Shown here piece by piece: positions 1 to 7,248 of a stretch of 64,000 nt of DNA. Numbering within the stretch: position 1 is the stretch's first letter; each line of letters opens with the position of its first letter. A program made the position numbers and the translations under genes. The notes under the pieces are model-generated. The model was not told the DNA's origin and ran no database searches. It worked only from the letters and a program-made list of their open reading frames with translations. This DNA comes from Roseovarius mucosus DSM 17069 (lineage in GTDB: Bacteria > Pseudomonadota > Alphaproteobacteria > Rhodobacterales > Rhodobacteraceae). Where the stretch lies: the NCBI RefSeq assembly GCF_000768555.3, contig NZ_KN293989.1, forward strand, positions 59,089-123,088, in the 5' to 3' direction.

Positions 1-186
1 GATGCCATCGCTCGCCGACAACTCAAGCAGGTTGAGCAACGTATGGCCCGACTTGAAGCCCTTCGGACAGAATTGCAGAGGATGGTGCACGAATGCAGCG
101 GCGGGCACACGGCCGATTGCCGTGTGCTGGAGGTGTTGCGCGACCATTCCGAGTGCCTGACGGACCACGACGAGATCGGCGCCTGA
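1..186 (+). CDS. MerR-family metal-responsive regulator (3' part only)
   Basis: The window opens inside this gene, so only the last 61 residues are visible. They form a long helix (dimerisation helix of MerR proteins) followed by a C-x-x-x-G-x-x-x-x-x-C stretch ([11 protein letters not shown]) and a further Cys near the end. That cysteine layout is typical of the metal-binding loop of CadR/PbrR/ZntR-type regulators, so a Cd/Pb/Zn sensor is more likely than a Hg sensor. It sits 1 bp upstream of a ynfA-like gene and just before two promoters with 19-bp spacers (525-555 and 1362-1392), its probable targets. The DNA-binding half is outside the window, so the metal cannot be fixed. Confidence 0.7.
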   Translation, partial: DAIARRQLKQVEQRMARLEALRTELQRMVHECSGGHTADCRVLEVLRDHSECLTDHDEIGA

Positions 187-187
187 G

Positions 188-514
188 ATGACCGCAGTGC
201 TCGTCTATCCGCTCGCGGCCTTGGCTGAGATCGCCGGATGCTTTGCCATCTGGGCATGGTGGCGTCTTGGCGCGTCCCCACTTTGGCTTGTCCCCGGTGT
301 GGCGGCGCTGGTGGCGTTCGGCTGGCTTCTGGCTCAGGTCGACACTGTGGCTGCGGGACGCGCCTTTGCCGCCTATGGTGGGATCTATATTGCCGCGTCC
401 ATTCTCTGGATGTGGCTCGCCGAAGGGCACCGGCCGGACAGGTGGGATCTGCTCGGCACCACTGTATGCTTGTTGGGTGCTGCCATCATCCTCGCGGCAC
501 CCCGCGGAGCGTAA
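188..514 (+). CDS. YnfA/UPF0060 family small membrane protein
   Basis: A 108-residue protein with four predicted membrane helices and the family's typical sequences: [16 protein letters not shown] near the N-terminus, [12 protein letters not shown] in the middle and [12 protein letters not shown] near the end. The family belongs to the small-multidrug-resistance-like fold and its physiological substrate is not established. It starts 1 bp after the MerR stop, so the two are probably one transcript. A second, diverged copy of the same family lies at 42087-42443 in the mercury island. In both places it accompanies a CcdA-like protein and metal genes, which suggests a role in metal cargo modules, but this is inference. 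Confidence 0.85.
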   Translation: MTAVLVYPLAALAEIAGCFAIWAWWRLGASPLWLVPGVAALVAFGWLLAQVDTVAAGRAFAAYGGIYIAASILWMWLAEGHRPDRWDLLGTTVCLLGAAIILAAPRGA

Positions 515-524
515 TAAAACGGCA

Positions 525-555
525 TTGCTCCTACAGTAGCTTTAGCTTTTACAAC
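525..555 (+). promoter_or_regulatory. Candidate MerR-type promoter for ccdA-like gene
   Basis: -35 TTGCTC at 525-530 and -10 TACAAC at 550-555 are separated by exactly 19 bp, the over-long spacer diagnostic of promoters twisted open by MerR-family activators. The spacer carries an imperfect dyad (CTACAGTAGCTTTAG, 10 of 15 symmetric). It lies 38 bp upstream of the ccdA-like start. Confidence 0.5.
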
Positions 556-593
556 GGTGCGCGTTTCACAGGCTAAAGCAAGGCAGGAATTGA

Positions 594-1328
594 ATGTTCG
601 AAATCTCAGGTGTTGGAATCGTCGCGGCTTTTCTGGGTGGCGCTATATCCTTTCTGTCGCCTTGCGTCTTGCCTCTTGCACCTGGCTACGTCTCTTACAT
701 CGCGGGACAGCCCGCCGCGAAATCCGGGGCGGCGCGCAGCATTGCCGAACGGGCGCGCAGCGTGGTCCTGAGTTTGTGGTTCGTGCTCGGGTTTTCGACA
801 GTCTTCGTGGCGCTCGGGGCCGGGGCAAGTCTTTTGGGCGGGATGCTCTTGCGCTGGAAATACGAACTCGGGCTTGCGGGTGGCTTCTTGATCGTCTTGT
901 TCGGACTTGTCATGATGGGCGCGATCAAGATCCCCGCAATGATGCGTGACACGAGGCCCGACGTAAAAGTTGACGGCGGCAGCGCCGTTGGAGCCTACCT
1001 TTTGGGTCTTGCCTTTGCCTTTGGCTGGACGCCCTGCATAGGCCCTGTGCTTGGGTCGATCCTGGCAGTAAGCGCGACATCTGGAGCGGACGGGATGGCC
1101 TTGCTGGCAATCTACTCCGCAGGGCTTGGACTGCCGTTTCTAATCATAGCGCTCTTCACCAACGAGATTGCAGGCAGGCTAAAGCGGATCGGTGCGGCTG
1201 GTCGATGGCTCTATCGTATATCGGGCGGACTGATGGTGCTGATGGGTATCGGCGTGATGACAGGTCAGATCAGCCGCCTTGCCTTCTGGCTGCTCGAAAC
1301 CTTCCCGGCCCTTGGCACTATCGGATAG
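594..1328 (+). CDS. ccdA: CcdA-type thiol-disulfide transporter
   Basis: A 244-residue, six-helix membrane protein of the CcdA/DsbD-beta family, which passes reducing equivalents from cytoplasmic thioredoxin across the inner membrane. The two hallmark cysteines are present, in SFLSPCVLPLAPGY near residue 20 and in FGWTPCIGPVLGS in the second half. CcdA usually supports cytochrome c maturation, but this copy is next to a MerR regulator, YnfA and a CDF exporter, so it is probably recruited to keep periplasmic thiols reduced under metal stress. ATG start follows an AAGGCAGG ribosome site. A promoter with a 19-bp spacer precedes it. A shorter CcdA-like protein occurs at 43711-44379. Confidence 0.88.
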   Translation: MFEISGVGIVAAFLGGAISFLSPCVLPLAPGYVSYIAGQPAAKSGAARSIAERARSVVLSLWFVLGFSTVFVALGAGASLLGGMLLRWKYELGLAGGFLIVLFGLVMMGAIKIPAMMRDTRPDVKVDGGSAVGAYLLGLAFAFGWTPCIGPVLGSILAVSATSGADGMALLAIYSAGLGLPFLIIALFTNEIAGRLKRIGAAGRWLYRISGGLMVLMGIGVMTGQISRLAFWLLETFPALGTIG

Positions 1329-1361
1329 AGCTGTGATCGAAAGTAACATTTGAGAAAAGGC

Positions 1362-1392
1362 TTGTCTCTCTAGTCACTGTAGAGATTAAGAC
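1362..1392 (+). promoter_or_regulatory. MerR-type promoter/operator upstream of the transglutaminase-CDF operon
   Basis: -35 TTGTCT (1362-1367), 19-bp spacer, -10 TAAGAC (1387-1392). The spacer region holds the dyad TCTCTA-GTCACTG-TAGAGA, with perfect 6-bp arms, close to the CTCTA...TAGAG operators of Cd/Pb-responsive MerR proteins. The start codon of the next gene is only 6 bp downstream of the -10, so translation would begin almost at the 5' end of the transcript or from a slightly later start. Confidence 0.65.
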
Positions 1393-1397
1393 TCCTC

Positions 1398-2192
1398 GTG
1401 AACGATTCGAGGAGAGACCCTGTGGCACCCACCGATTCCTATTTAACCGCAACAAGACTGCTGGATTTTGACTCGCCCTCAATCTCGAACCTGGTACGAG
1501 ATCGTGGCTGGCATGACCTTGCCCGTGTCGACCGGATTGGCGCGGTTTATGACTTTGTCCGGAACGTGATTGCGTTCGGCTACAACCGCGTCGACGACAT
1601 TCCCGCCTCTGCGGTGCTGACCGACGGCTACGGGCAGTGCAACACGAAAGGGACGCTTCTCATGGCACTGCTGCGCAGCGTAGGCATCCGCTGCCGACTG
1701 CACGGCTTCACCATCCACAAGGCCCTGCAGCGTGGCGTGGTGCCCGAATTGGTCTACCCCCTCGCACCGTCCGAAATTCTGCACTCGTGGGTCGAAGTCG
1801 AAACAGAAGAGGGCTGGATCAATCTCGAAGGCTTCATTCTGGACGCCCCCTTCCTGCAGTCGCTTCAGAAGGAATTCAGCGAAACAGAAAGCCTTTGCGG
1901 CTACGGCGCTGGAACGGATTGCCTGAGTGCGCCACCAGTCAGTTGGAACGGCGGCAGCACTTATATTCAGAAAACCGGTATCGTTCGTGATTTTGGAACC
2001 TTTGATGCGCCCGATGACTTTTATTTGAAATATAGTCAGAACTTCGGATTTGCGCGTGACTTTCTCTATCGCCACGTCATCCGTCACTGGATGAATGCCC
2101 GGGTTCGCCGCATCCGTCGTGGAATGTTGCCAAAGGTCCCTGGTCTCAGTCGACCGAACCACAGCCATGAGGAGAACAACCGTGCCGCATGA
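1398..2192 (+). CDS. Transglutaminase-like cysteine protease-fold protein
   Basis: 264 residues from a GTG start. The papain-like transglutaminase core is visible: YGQCNTKGTLLMALLR supplies the nucleophilic Cys, SEILHSWVEVE the His, and GWINLEGFILD the likely acidic partner. Such stand-alone domains are amidases or proteases in bacteria, and no substrate can be named. The protein has no signal peptide, so it is probably cytoplasmic. It follows a MerR-type promoter and overlaps the CDF exporter gene by 11 bp, so it is co-expressed with a metal exporter. A later start cannot be excluded because the GTG lies only 6 bp after the predicted -10 box. Confidence 0.75.
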   Translation: MNDSRRDPVAPTDSYLTATRLLDFDSPSISNLVRDRGWHDLARVDRIGAVYDFVRNVIAFGYNRVDDIPASAVLTDGYGQCNTKGTLLMALLRSVGIRCRLHGFTIHKALQRGVVPELVYPLAPSEILHSWVEVETEEGWINLEGFILDAPFLQSLQKEFSETESLCGYGAGTDCLSAPPVSWNGGSTYIQKTGIVRDFGTFDAPDDFYLKYSQNFGFARDFLYRHVIRHWMNARVRRIRRGMLPKVPGLSRPNHSHEENNRAA

Positions 2193-3126
2193 TCATGGCC
2201 ATACCCACATTGATCCTGAATCAGGTGATCGTAGGGTCTCCATCGCAATCTGGGCCAACGGGCTTCTGACCGTCGCGCAGATCGTTGGCGGCATCCTTTC
2301 CGGCAGCCTGGCGCTGATCGCAGATGCCCTACACAATTTTTCGGACATGGCGTCACTGGTGATCGCGTTCGTTGCGCGCAAAATCGCCAGACGACCCGCC
2401 GATGAACGCATGACATTCGGCTATGGTCGGATTGAAATCGTCGCGGCACTCATCAACTACACGACCCTGATCCTGATCGGTTTCTACCTGATCTATGAGG
2501 GTGGCATGCGGATGATCGACCCGCCCGAGGTCGCTGGTTGGACGGTGGTGATCCTGGGCGGTGTGGCACTCGTCGTCGACACGTTGACGGCGCTGCTCAC
2601 CTATTCGATGCAGAAAGGCAGTGTGAACATCCGTGCGCTTTTCCTGCACAACCTGTCGGACGCTTTGGCCTCTGTGGCAGTCATCATTGGAGGGTCCCTG
2701 ATCATCCTCTACGACATGCGATGGGTCGATCCCGCAATCACCATCGGCATTGCCCTTTACATCCTCTATCTGGCTTTCACTGAGATTGGCGGTCCGATCA
2801 GAACCCTGATGCTCGGCAGCCCACCCGACATCGACAATGCAGCCGTCGTTGAGGCGCTGCGGAGCGTCGATGGTGTAGCGGACGTTCACCACGTGCATCT
2901 GTGGCAGATGGAGGAGCACAAGGCGGCGCTGGACTGCCACGTGGTGCTGACAGCGGGCGGCTGGGGTAAAATCGAAAAGATCAAGGCAGCGATCAAGGAC
3001 CGGCTGAAGGAGGACTTCAACATCGCCCATTCCAGCCTGGAGTTCGAACACGAAGACCGCGCACACGAAAACGCCGACCTCTACGGTCACGGCAAGCCTG
3101 AAGAGGAGGAGAACCGTTTTCACTGA
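2182..3126 (+). CDS. Cation diffusion facilitator (CDF) metal exporter
   Basis: 314 residues if started at GTG 2182, which has a GAGGAG ribosome site 7 bp upstream; an in-frame ATG lies at 2167. The N-terminus is His-rich (HDHGHTH). Six membrane helices follow, with the metal-site motifs ALIADALHNFSDM (HxxxD) and LFLHNLSDALAS, then a cytoplasmic ferredoxin-like C-terminal domain with DVHHVHLWQMEEH. CDF proteins export Zn, Cd, Co or Fe by proton antiport. The overlap with the preceding gene and the upstream MerR-type promoter make it the effector of this metal cassette. Confidence 0.9.
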   Translation: MPHDHGHTHIDPESGDRRVSIAIWANGLLTVAQIVGGILSGSLALIADALHNFSDMASLVIAFVARKIARRPADERMTFGYGRIEIVAALINYTTLILIGFYLIYEGGMRMIDPPEVAGWTVVILGGVALVVDTLTALLTYSMQKGSVNIRALFLHNLSDALASVAVIIGGSLIILYDMRWVDPAITIGIALYILYLAFTEIGGPIRTLMLGSPPDIDNAAVVEALRSVDGVADVHHVHLWQMEEHKAALDCHVVLTAGGWGKIEKIKAAIKDRLKEDFNIAHSSLEFEHEDRAHENADLYGHGKPEEEENRFH

Positions 3127-3504
3127 GCTTGTGAGAGGTCATGAAGGTGTGATCGACGTCGATTGCGAGTGCAAGCTAAGCGACAGCGACCTGAAACGGG
3201 TGCACGGCCTGCTTCAAGCCAGCCTGGCCTGGTCCTCGAACTCACGAGGTTCGAAGCCTTCAAGGTTCCGTCTGCTTCTGAGCCGTTGCAGAACTGCTGA
3301 GAGCCCGAATGCGTCCTATTCGCCAAACAGATTTAGGTAGAACCGATTTAAGGGCAATTCGAGACTCATTTGACGATCGAGATGGCTCGGACGCTTTGAC
3401 ATGCCGTGGGATTGGCGCAGCGCGGAACGTGGCGGATGACGACGGGCGGCTCGGTCACCTCGCGATCTTGCTGACCGCCGCAACCGCAACACGCATCATC
3501 ATTG
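3127..3504 (+). other. Non-coding gap between metal cargo and transfer genes
   Basis: No reading frame here has recognisable protein features or a good ribosome site. Short open frames on both strands look random. The stretch separates the metal cassette from the conjugation region and may hold decayed sequence, but nothing in it can be named. Confidence 0.4.
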
Positions 3505-3533
3505 TTGCAATAGTATATTTTCGTAGGTATGCT
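3505..3533 (+). promoter_or_regulatory. Promoter and putative transfer-regulon operator, copy 1
   Basis: -35 TTGCAA (3505-3510), 17-bp spacer, -10 TATGCT (3528-3533). The spacer contains ATAGTATATTTTCGTA (3510-3525), 14 of 16 identical to a site upstream of the virB operon (5578-5593) and sharing the core GTATAYTWTCGTA with a site upstream of mobC (27059-27074, other strand). Confidence 0.55.
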
Positions 3534-3560
3534 GGGTGAAGATTGTCAAGGGTCCTTGCC

Positions 3561-4316
3561 ATGCGTTTCGAATTCAAAAACCTCCCTCTGGCGGCCTTTT
3601 TAGCTCTCGCCTTGACCGGCCCAACAGTTCCGACACAAGCACGCGCCCAAACCTATCAGATCGATTGTGCCATCCTGCTGTGTTTGTCCGGTGGATGGCC
3701 AGCTTCCGTGCCCTGCGCCCGCGCACGGGCCGAGTTCATCCGGCGCATAACTCCATGGCCGGTGGAGCCGCCGCTTCAGATTTGGCGCTGCCCGATGGGT
3801 GCGTCTTACGATGGACCTGCTAGATCGCGGCCCGCGGACCGGATCTTCGATGCCCTATATGGTGATTCAGGAACCCCTCCAAACTCTTCAACCCCGCTCT
3901 TCGATCAGGCAGCCAGGGCAGGCGGGATGCTTGGGCGCAAAGGCTCCAACGCGGCTTGGGACAACCTCGTAAGGGCTGATTACGCCCTCCAGCTCGTAAA
4001 AGACCGCGCCGACATCGATATCAGCGGGCCGGAATTCAACTTCGTGCGTTCCATCCGCGTCTTTGACGTTCGTTATGCCCGCCAGCACGAATCCGGGCGA
4101 GATGGCGACTGCAACCGCAGCGCCGCCGTTGTCCTCGGCACCTACGGGATCCAGGGCGATTTTTCTTGGAGGGTGTCGTCACCCGCAGCGCTTCCTGATG
4201 CGCATGCCGGTCTCGAGCGATGGGGCGAGCACTGCCCGAGCATTTATCACAGATCCGTCTTCGTTGAGTGGCGTGACTATAGCGGGAATTACGGTTTTGA
4301 GCAGGTCAATTACTGA
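3561..4316 (+). CDS. Secreted TrbM/KikA-like conjugal transfer protein
   Basis: 251 residues with a clear signal peptide (hydrophobic LAAFLALALTG, then QARAQ at the cleavage point). The mature N-terminus, DCAILLCLSGGWP followed by PCARARAEFIRRI and WRCPMG, resembles TrbM family proteins, which start with a Cys-rich CxxxLCLSG segment and are periplasmic accessories of conjugation. The remainder is not recognisable. ATG 3561 is chosen because it starts directly before the signal peptide; a TTG at 3543 is in frame. It has its own promoter with the shared transfer motif. The TrbM link rests on a short motif, so moderate confidence. Confidence 0.55.
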   Translation: MRFEFKNLPLAAFLALALTGPTVPTQARAQTYQIDCAILLCLSGGWPASVPCARARAEFIRRITPWPVEPPLQIWRCPMGASYDGPARSRPADRIFDALYGDSGTPPNSSTPLFDQAARAGGMLGRKGSNAAWDNLVRADYALQLVKDRADIDISGPEFNFVRSIRVFDVRYARQHESGRDGDCNRSAAVVLGTYGIQGDFSWRVSSPAALPDAHAGLERWGEHCPSIYHRSVFVEWRDYSGNYGFEQVNY

Positions 4317-4419
4317 CTATTGAGCCGCAGCGAAGTCGCGCAGGGCCTTGTACGAAATCAAACCTGCAACGCAGGCACACTCACACAATCGAGGGCCATA
4401 AAGGCCATATTCTACCATG

Positions 4420-4644
4420 TCAGTCGTTGCGACAGGGCAGCTGCATGAGAGACGCGAAGTCAATTTCGGCTTTATCCGCATCGCAGAGCTCCGGGTAAAT
4501 CTTTGAGACACGCTGCGGGCCATGGATGTCCCACCGGATTGCCAGAGCACCTGTGTTCCAGCGATATACCCAGCCGACAATGGTTTCTTCATCGGTTGCA
4601 ATCAAATTGGCGATCGCGACGCCTTCGACCTCATTTTCGTTCAC
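4420..4644 (-). CDS. Hypothetical 74-residue protein
   Basis: A GTG-started frame with balanced composition (MNENEVEGVAIANLIATDEE..., then VGWVYRWNTGALAIRWD). An AGGAAG ribosome site lies upstream. It has no signal peptide and no recognised domain. It lies between the TrbM-like gene and the XRE regulator, both within the transfer region, and points away from the virB operon. A small cytoplasmic regulator is possible but nothing shows this. Confidence 0.45.
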   Translation of the reverse strand: MNENEVEGVAIANLIATDEETIVGWVYRWNTGALAIRWDIHGPQRVSKIYPELCDADKAEIDFASLMQLPCRND

Positions 4645-4810
4645 TGTTTACTGACTTCCTGCAATTTGGCGTTGCGGATAGCAGCTCAGATCCAAAGCGT
4701 TTGCTGCAACCGTGTGCCGGGCCTCGTTAAAATCGGTTACTGTTCGTCCTCGCGGTAACGAATTCACACCGGGAGAAGTCAGCTCCCGTGTTCTCGAAAG
4801 ATGAAATGGA

Positions 4811-5068
4811 TCAAATCCGGTGGTCGGGCTCCGTGGCGGCTTCAACGATCGCCAGAACCTTGAAGGGGTCAAAGCCAATGGCGCGCGCAAGGACGACCAG
4901 CTCGACGACGTCGACCCGGCGCTGGCCGCTTTCAATGCGCGCCACAAGTGATTGATGGCACTTGAGCTTGACCGCCAAGTCCTCCTGACCGAGGCCCGCC
5001 TTGATGCGGGCGTCGACCAATGCTTGGCAGAGTGCCACCTGTCCTGTGCTTCTGATTGTCTTTGCCAC
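4811..5068 (-). CDS. XRE-family helix-turn-helix regulator
   Basis: 85 residues consisting almost entirely of one Cro/CI-type HTH domain: ARIKAGLGQEDLAVKLKCHQSLVARIESGQRRVDVVEL, roughly residues 18-60. A perfect inverted repeat (5070-5090) sits directly in front of its GTG start, a layout typical of autoregulation. It lies between the trbM-like gene and the virB operon, both preceded by the ATAGTATA motif, so it is a candidate transfer regulator. Whether it binds that motif or only its own repeat cannot be told from sequence. Confidence 0.8.
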   Translation of the reverse strand: MAKTIRSTGQVALCQALVDARIKAGLGQEDLAVKLKCHQSLVARIESGQRRVDVVELVVLARAIGFDPFKVLAIVEAATEPDHRI

Positions 5069-5069
5069 G

Positions 5070-5090
5070 CGTCACATACCTTTTGTGACG
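5070..5090. promoter_or_regulatory. Perfect inverted repeat operator at XRE start
   Basis: CGTCACA, 7 bp, TGTGACG. It starts 2 bp upstream of the GTG of the XRE gene, where a bound dimer would block initiation. Confidence 0.55.
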
Positions 5091-5192
5091 TCGCTAGCGG
5101 ATGAAATCTGTTATCTAAAAAGTAGATATATGAGGGTGTTATCGGCGTCTGGTTTCCATGGGCTGCAAGTCTGATGCTCCCGAGGTTGCCCA

Positions 5193-5486
5193 TCAATCCC
5201 CTGCCAATTGCAGAAATCGGCCATAGTCCTCGCTGACTTCGCGCGCTTCCTCGAAGGCGCGGGCGCGTTCGCTGTCGAGGCAACGGAAGTAGCTCTGGAT
5301 ATCCTGAATGTAATCTTCGAAATCGCCACGGATGATGTCTGCATAGTCCCGCGCTGCCTGCGAATCGCTTGGCAGGAAGGGACGGGCCGGGGCGAAGCAG
5401 GATTCCGCCAAAACTGGTCCGGGAACGCAGATCAGAAGGACCATAGCTTGCAATGGGAGCAGGCCTGTCAACCTTGGGTTTCTCAA
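5193..5486 (-). CDS. Small secreted protein of unknown function
   Basis: 97 residues from TTG 5486, chosen because AAGGAG lies 8 bp upstream and the start then leads straight into a signal peptide (RNPRLTGLLPLQAMVLLICVPGPVLA, cleaved before ESCF). A GTG at 5513 is also in frame. The mature part is acidic and has two Cys (ESCFAPARPF and YFRCLDSERA), which may form a disulfide in the periplasm. It lies between the XRE regulator and the virB operon, transcribed away from the latter, so a transfer accessory such as a periplasmic entry or exclusion protein is possible but unproven. Confidence 0.55.
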   Translation of the reverse strand: MRNPRLTGLLPLQAMVLLICVPGPVLAESCFAPARPFLPSDSQAARDYADIIRGDFEDYIQDIQSYFRCLDSERARAFEEAREVSEDYGRFLQLAGD

Positions 5487-5576
5487 ACCTGTTATCTCCT
5501 TGATCGCAGACACTGGCCGTGACTAGTGTTTGCGTGACCAAACTACAGCTAAAGCACGATATTACATCTTGCGGTT

Positions 5577-5593
5577 GATAGTATACTATCGTA
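5577..5593 (+). promoter_or_regulatory. Putative transfer-regulon operator, copy 2 (virB promoter)
   Basis: Contains the perfect 14-bp palindrome GATAGTATACTATC (5577-5590) and the motif ATAGTATACTATCGTA (5578-5593). A TTGCGG (5569-5574) precedes it and could be a -35. It lies 50 bp upstream of the first gene of the virB operon. Confidence 0.55.
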
Positions 5594-5642
5594 ACTCTGG
5601 GCTTCAAGTGGGAATGCCTGGGGTCGCGCCATTGGAGAAAGC

Positions 5643-6023
5643 GTGAGCCGGGCCATGAACTGGGACATCGAAGCACCAAATGTGGTTACGGAAGCCAGGT
5701 TCCGCGAACTCGTGGAAAGCGGCTATAGCGCAGAAATCCTGTGCCAGGAGTCGGCACATAAGAAAGGCCCCAGCTATTACGGGGTCTGGATTATGCGCGT
5801 TGTCTCTGATGATGGCGTGGAAAAGCTCCTCGTCACCGCCCGCACGCGGACGACCTACAACGATATCAAGATCCGCGAGTTCAAGACGATCTCCGGCGTG
5901 GTGTCTTTCTTTATTGGCCTTGGCTTTGCACATGTCGACCTGCCGCTTGAGGCGGGGACAAGCCGTACGCATAAACTCGCCCCGCCAGACAAAGCGCCAT
6001 CAGACAAGGGCGCTGGCAGCTAA
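5643..6023 (+). CDS. Hypothetical protein, first gene of virB operon
   Basis: 126 residues from GTG 5643 with GGAGAAAG immediately upstream; an internal ATG at 5655 is an alternative. No signal peptide. The centre (YYGVWIMRVVSDDGVEKLLVTARTRT) looks like beta-strands of a small compact domain, followed by TISGVVSFFIGLGFAHVDLPL. The 3' end overlaps the virB1-like gene by about 90 bp in another frame. Being the first cistron after the transfer motif, it may be regulatory or structural for the transfer apparatus. No family recognised. Confidence 0.6.
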   Translation: MSRAMNWDIEAPNVVTEARFRELVESGYSAEILCQESAHKKGPSYYGVWIMRVVSDDGVEKLLVTARTRTTYNDIKIREFKTISGVVSFFIGLGFAHVDLPLEAGTSRTHKLAPPDKAPSDKGAGS

Positions 6024-6687
6024 CCTCGTCTGTCTCTGGCTGGTCGCAGCACCTGCCTCAGCGCAAATGGTCCTGGTCATGGAGAGCGACGGCTCTCTGA
6101 CCCCATCCCGGTCTCAGAGCAGTTTTGCCCGGAACTACAATGACGGCGTTGGTCAGGGATCGGCGTCCGATGGTTTGGCCATTCTTGGTGAGACTGAAGC
6201 AGCTTCCGAGCCTGAAGCGCTGAGGTTTGCAGCACTCTCTCGTCCCGCACCCTTGCCCCGCGCAGACGTTCTCTCGGGCATCGAGGCAACGGCCCTGCGT
6301 TATGCCGGCCATCCCGGTTTGCGCCGCGCAGGATTGTCCGTCACGGATTGGCTGGCTCTCTACCGGGCCCATATCGAAGTGGAGAGCGCCTACCGGCAGG
6401 ATGCAATCTCGAGCGCGGGCGCCATCGGCCTCGGTCAATTGATGCCCGCAACCGCGCGCGACCTCGGCGTTGACCCGCGTGACCCGCTGCAAAACCTCGA
6501 CGGTTCCGCCCGGTACCTCGCGATGATGCTGGAGCGCTTCGGCGATCCGCATCTGGCGCTGGCTGCCTACAACGCCGGTCCCGGCGCCGTGCGCCAACAC
6601 GGTGGCATTCCCCCTTACCGAGAAACCCAGAACCACGTGGCCCGCGTCATGGCCGTCGTGAACCGATTGGAAGGATCAAATTCATGA
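5932..6687 (+). CDS. virB1: VirB1-like lytic transglycosylase
   Basis: 251 residues from ATG 5932. The start is inferred because it precedes a hydrophobic signal segment (LAANLVCLWLVAAPASAQ). The SLT domain occupies roughly residues 125-245: IEVESAYRQDAISSAGAIG holds the catalytic Glu near residue 149, followed by LGQLMPATARDLGV and the hallmark LAAYNAGPGAV. VirB1 enzymes open peptidoglycan locally so the secretion channel can be assembled. It overlaps the preceding gene and its last 4 bp overlap virB2, consistent with translational coupling. A second SLT enzyme is encoded at 9767-10921. Confidence 0.85.
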   Translation: MSTCRLRRGQAVRINSPRQTKRHQTRALAANLVCLWLVAAPASAQMVLVMESDGSLTPSRSQSSFARNYNDGVGQGSASDGLAILGETEAASEPEALRFAALSRPAPLPRADVLSGIEATALRYAGHPGLRRAGLSVTDWLALYRAHIEVESAYRQDAISSAGAIGLGQLMPATARDLGVDPRDPLQNLDGSARYLAMMLERFGDPHLALAAYNAGPGAVRQHGGIPPYRETQNHVARVMAVVNRLEGSNS

Positions 6688-6977
6688 GACAGATTTCAAA
6701 CCTCTTTGTCGCCTCGCTGGCGCTATTCCTGCTGATTGCCGAACCCGCCCTTGCACAGAGCATTGATCTCTCCCCGATCCAGAGCCTGTTACAGGGCATC
6801 GTCGATGCGCTGACCGGCCCACTTGGCGTTGTCATCGCGACGCTAGCCGTTCTCGGCGTTTTCTTGAGCTGGTTCTTCAACATCATCGATCTGCGCCAGG
6901 CGCTATGGGTACTGGTCGGCATCGCTGGCGTCGCCGCCGCCCCCACCATCGTTGCCGCGGTCTTTGCCGGTGGCTGA
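6684..6977 (+). CDS. virB2: VirB2-type pilin subunit
   Basis: 97 residues with a signal peptide (LFVASLALFLLIAEPALAQ) and two hydrophobic helices (GVVIATLAVLGVFLSWFF and LWVLVGIAGVAAAPTIVAAVF), the plan of VirB2/TrbC prepilins. It would form the conjugative pilus. Its start overlaps the virB1 stop and its end overlaps virB3 by 8 bp, in the canonical virB1-2-3-4 order. Confidence 0.9.
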   Translation: MRQISNLFVASLALFLLIAEPALAQSIDLSPIQSLLQGIVDALTGPLGVVIATLAVLGVFLSWFFNIIDLRQALWVLVGIAGVAAAPTIVAAVFAGG

Positions 6978-7248
6978 GCGCTCGCCCCTCTTTCTCGGCC
7001 TCGTGCGCCCGCCCAAGCTTCTGGGCCTGCCCATCATGTATGCGATGGTCTGGCTCTTCGGTTCGGTGCTCTTGTTCGTCTGGGTCCAGCACATCGCGGT
7101 GCTGGGTTTCGCCGCCCTGCTCTATCCGGTGCTGTGGAAGGCCGCGGATTGGGACCCGCGCTTCATCGACGTGATGATGACAGCGCTGCAAGAAACGCCA
7201 CCTACGCGGAACCGCAACATTCATGGCGGGGACAGCTATGCGCCCTAA
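6970..7248 (+). CDS. virB3: VirB3 inner-membrane T4SS protein
   Basis: 92 residues from GTG 6970. It has the short N-terminus and paired membrane helices of VirB3 (PPKLLGLPIMYAMVWLFGSV and HIAVLGFAALLYPVLWKAA), then WDPRFIDVMM, common in VirB3 proteins. It lies between pilin and ATPase genes, overlapping both, and is expected to work with VirB4 in pilus assembly. Confidence 0.88.
   Translation: MAERSPLFLGLVRPPKLLGLPIMYAMVWLFGSVLLFVWVQHIAVLGFAALLYPVLWKAADWDPRFIDVMMTALQETPPTRNRNIHGGDSYAP

Noticed and set aside
3127..3504. Short open frames on both strands
   Set aside because: No ribosome sites, no family features; treated as non-coding.
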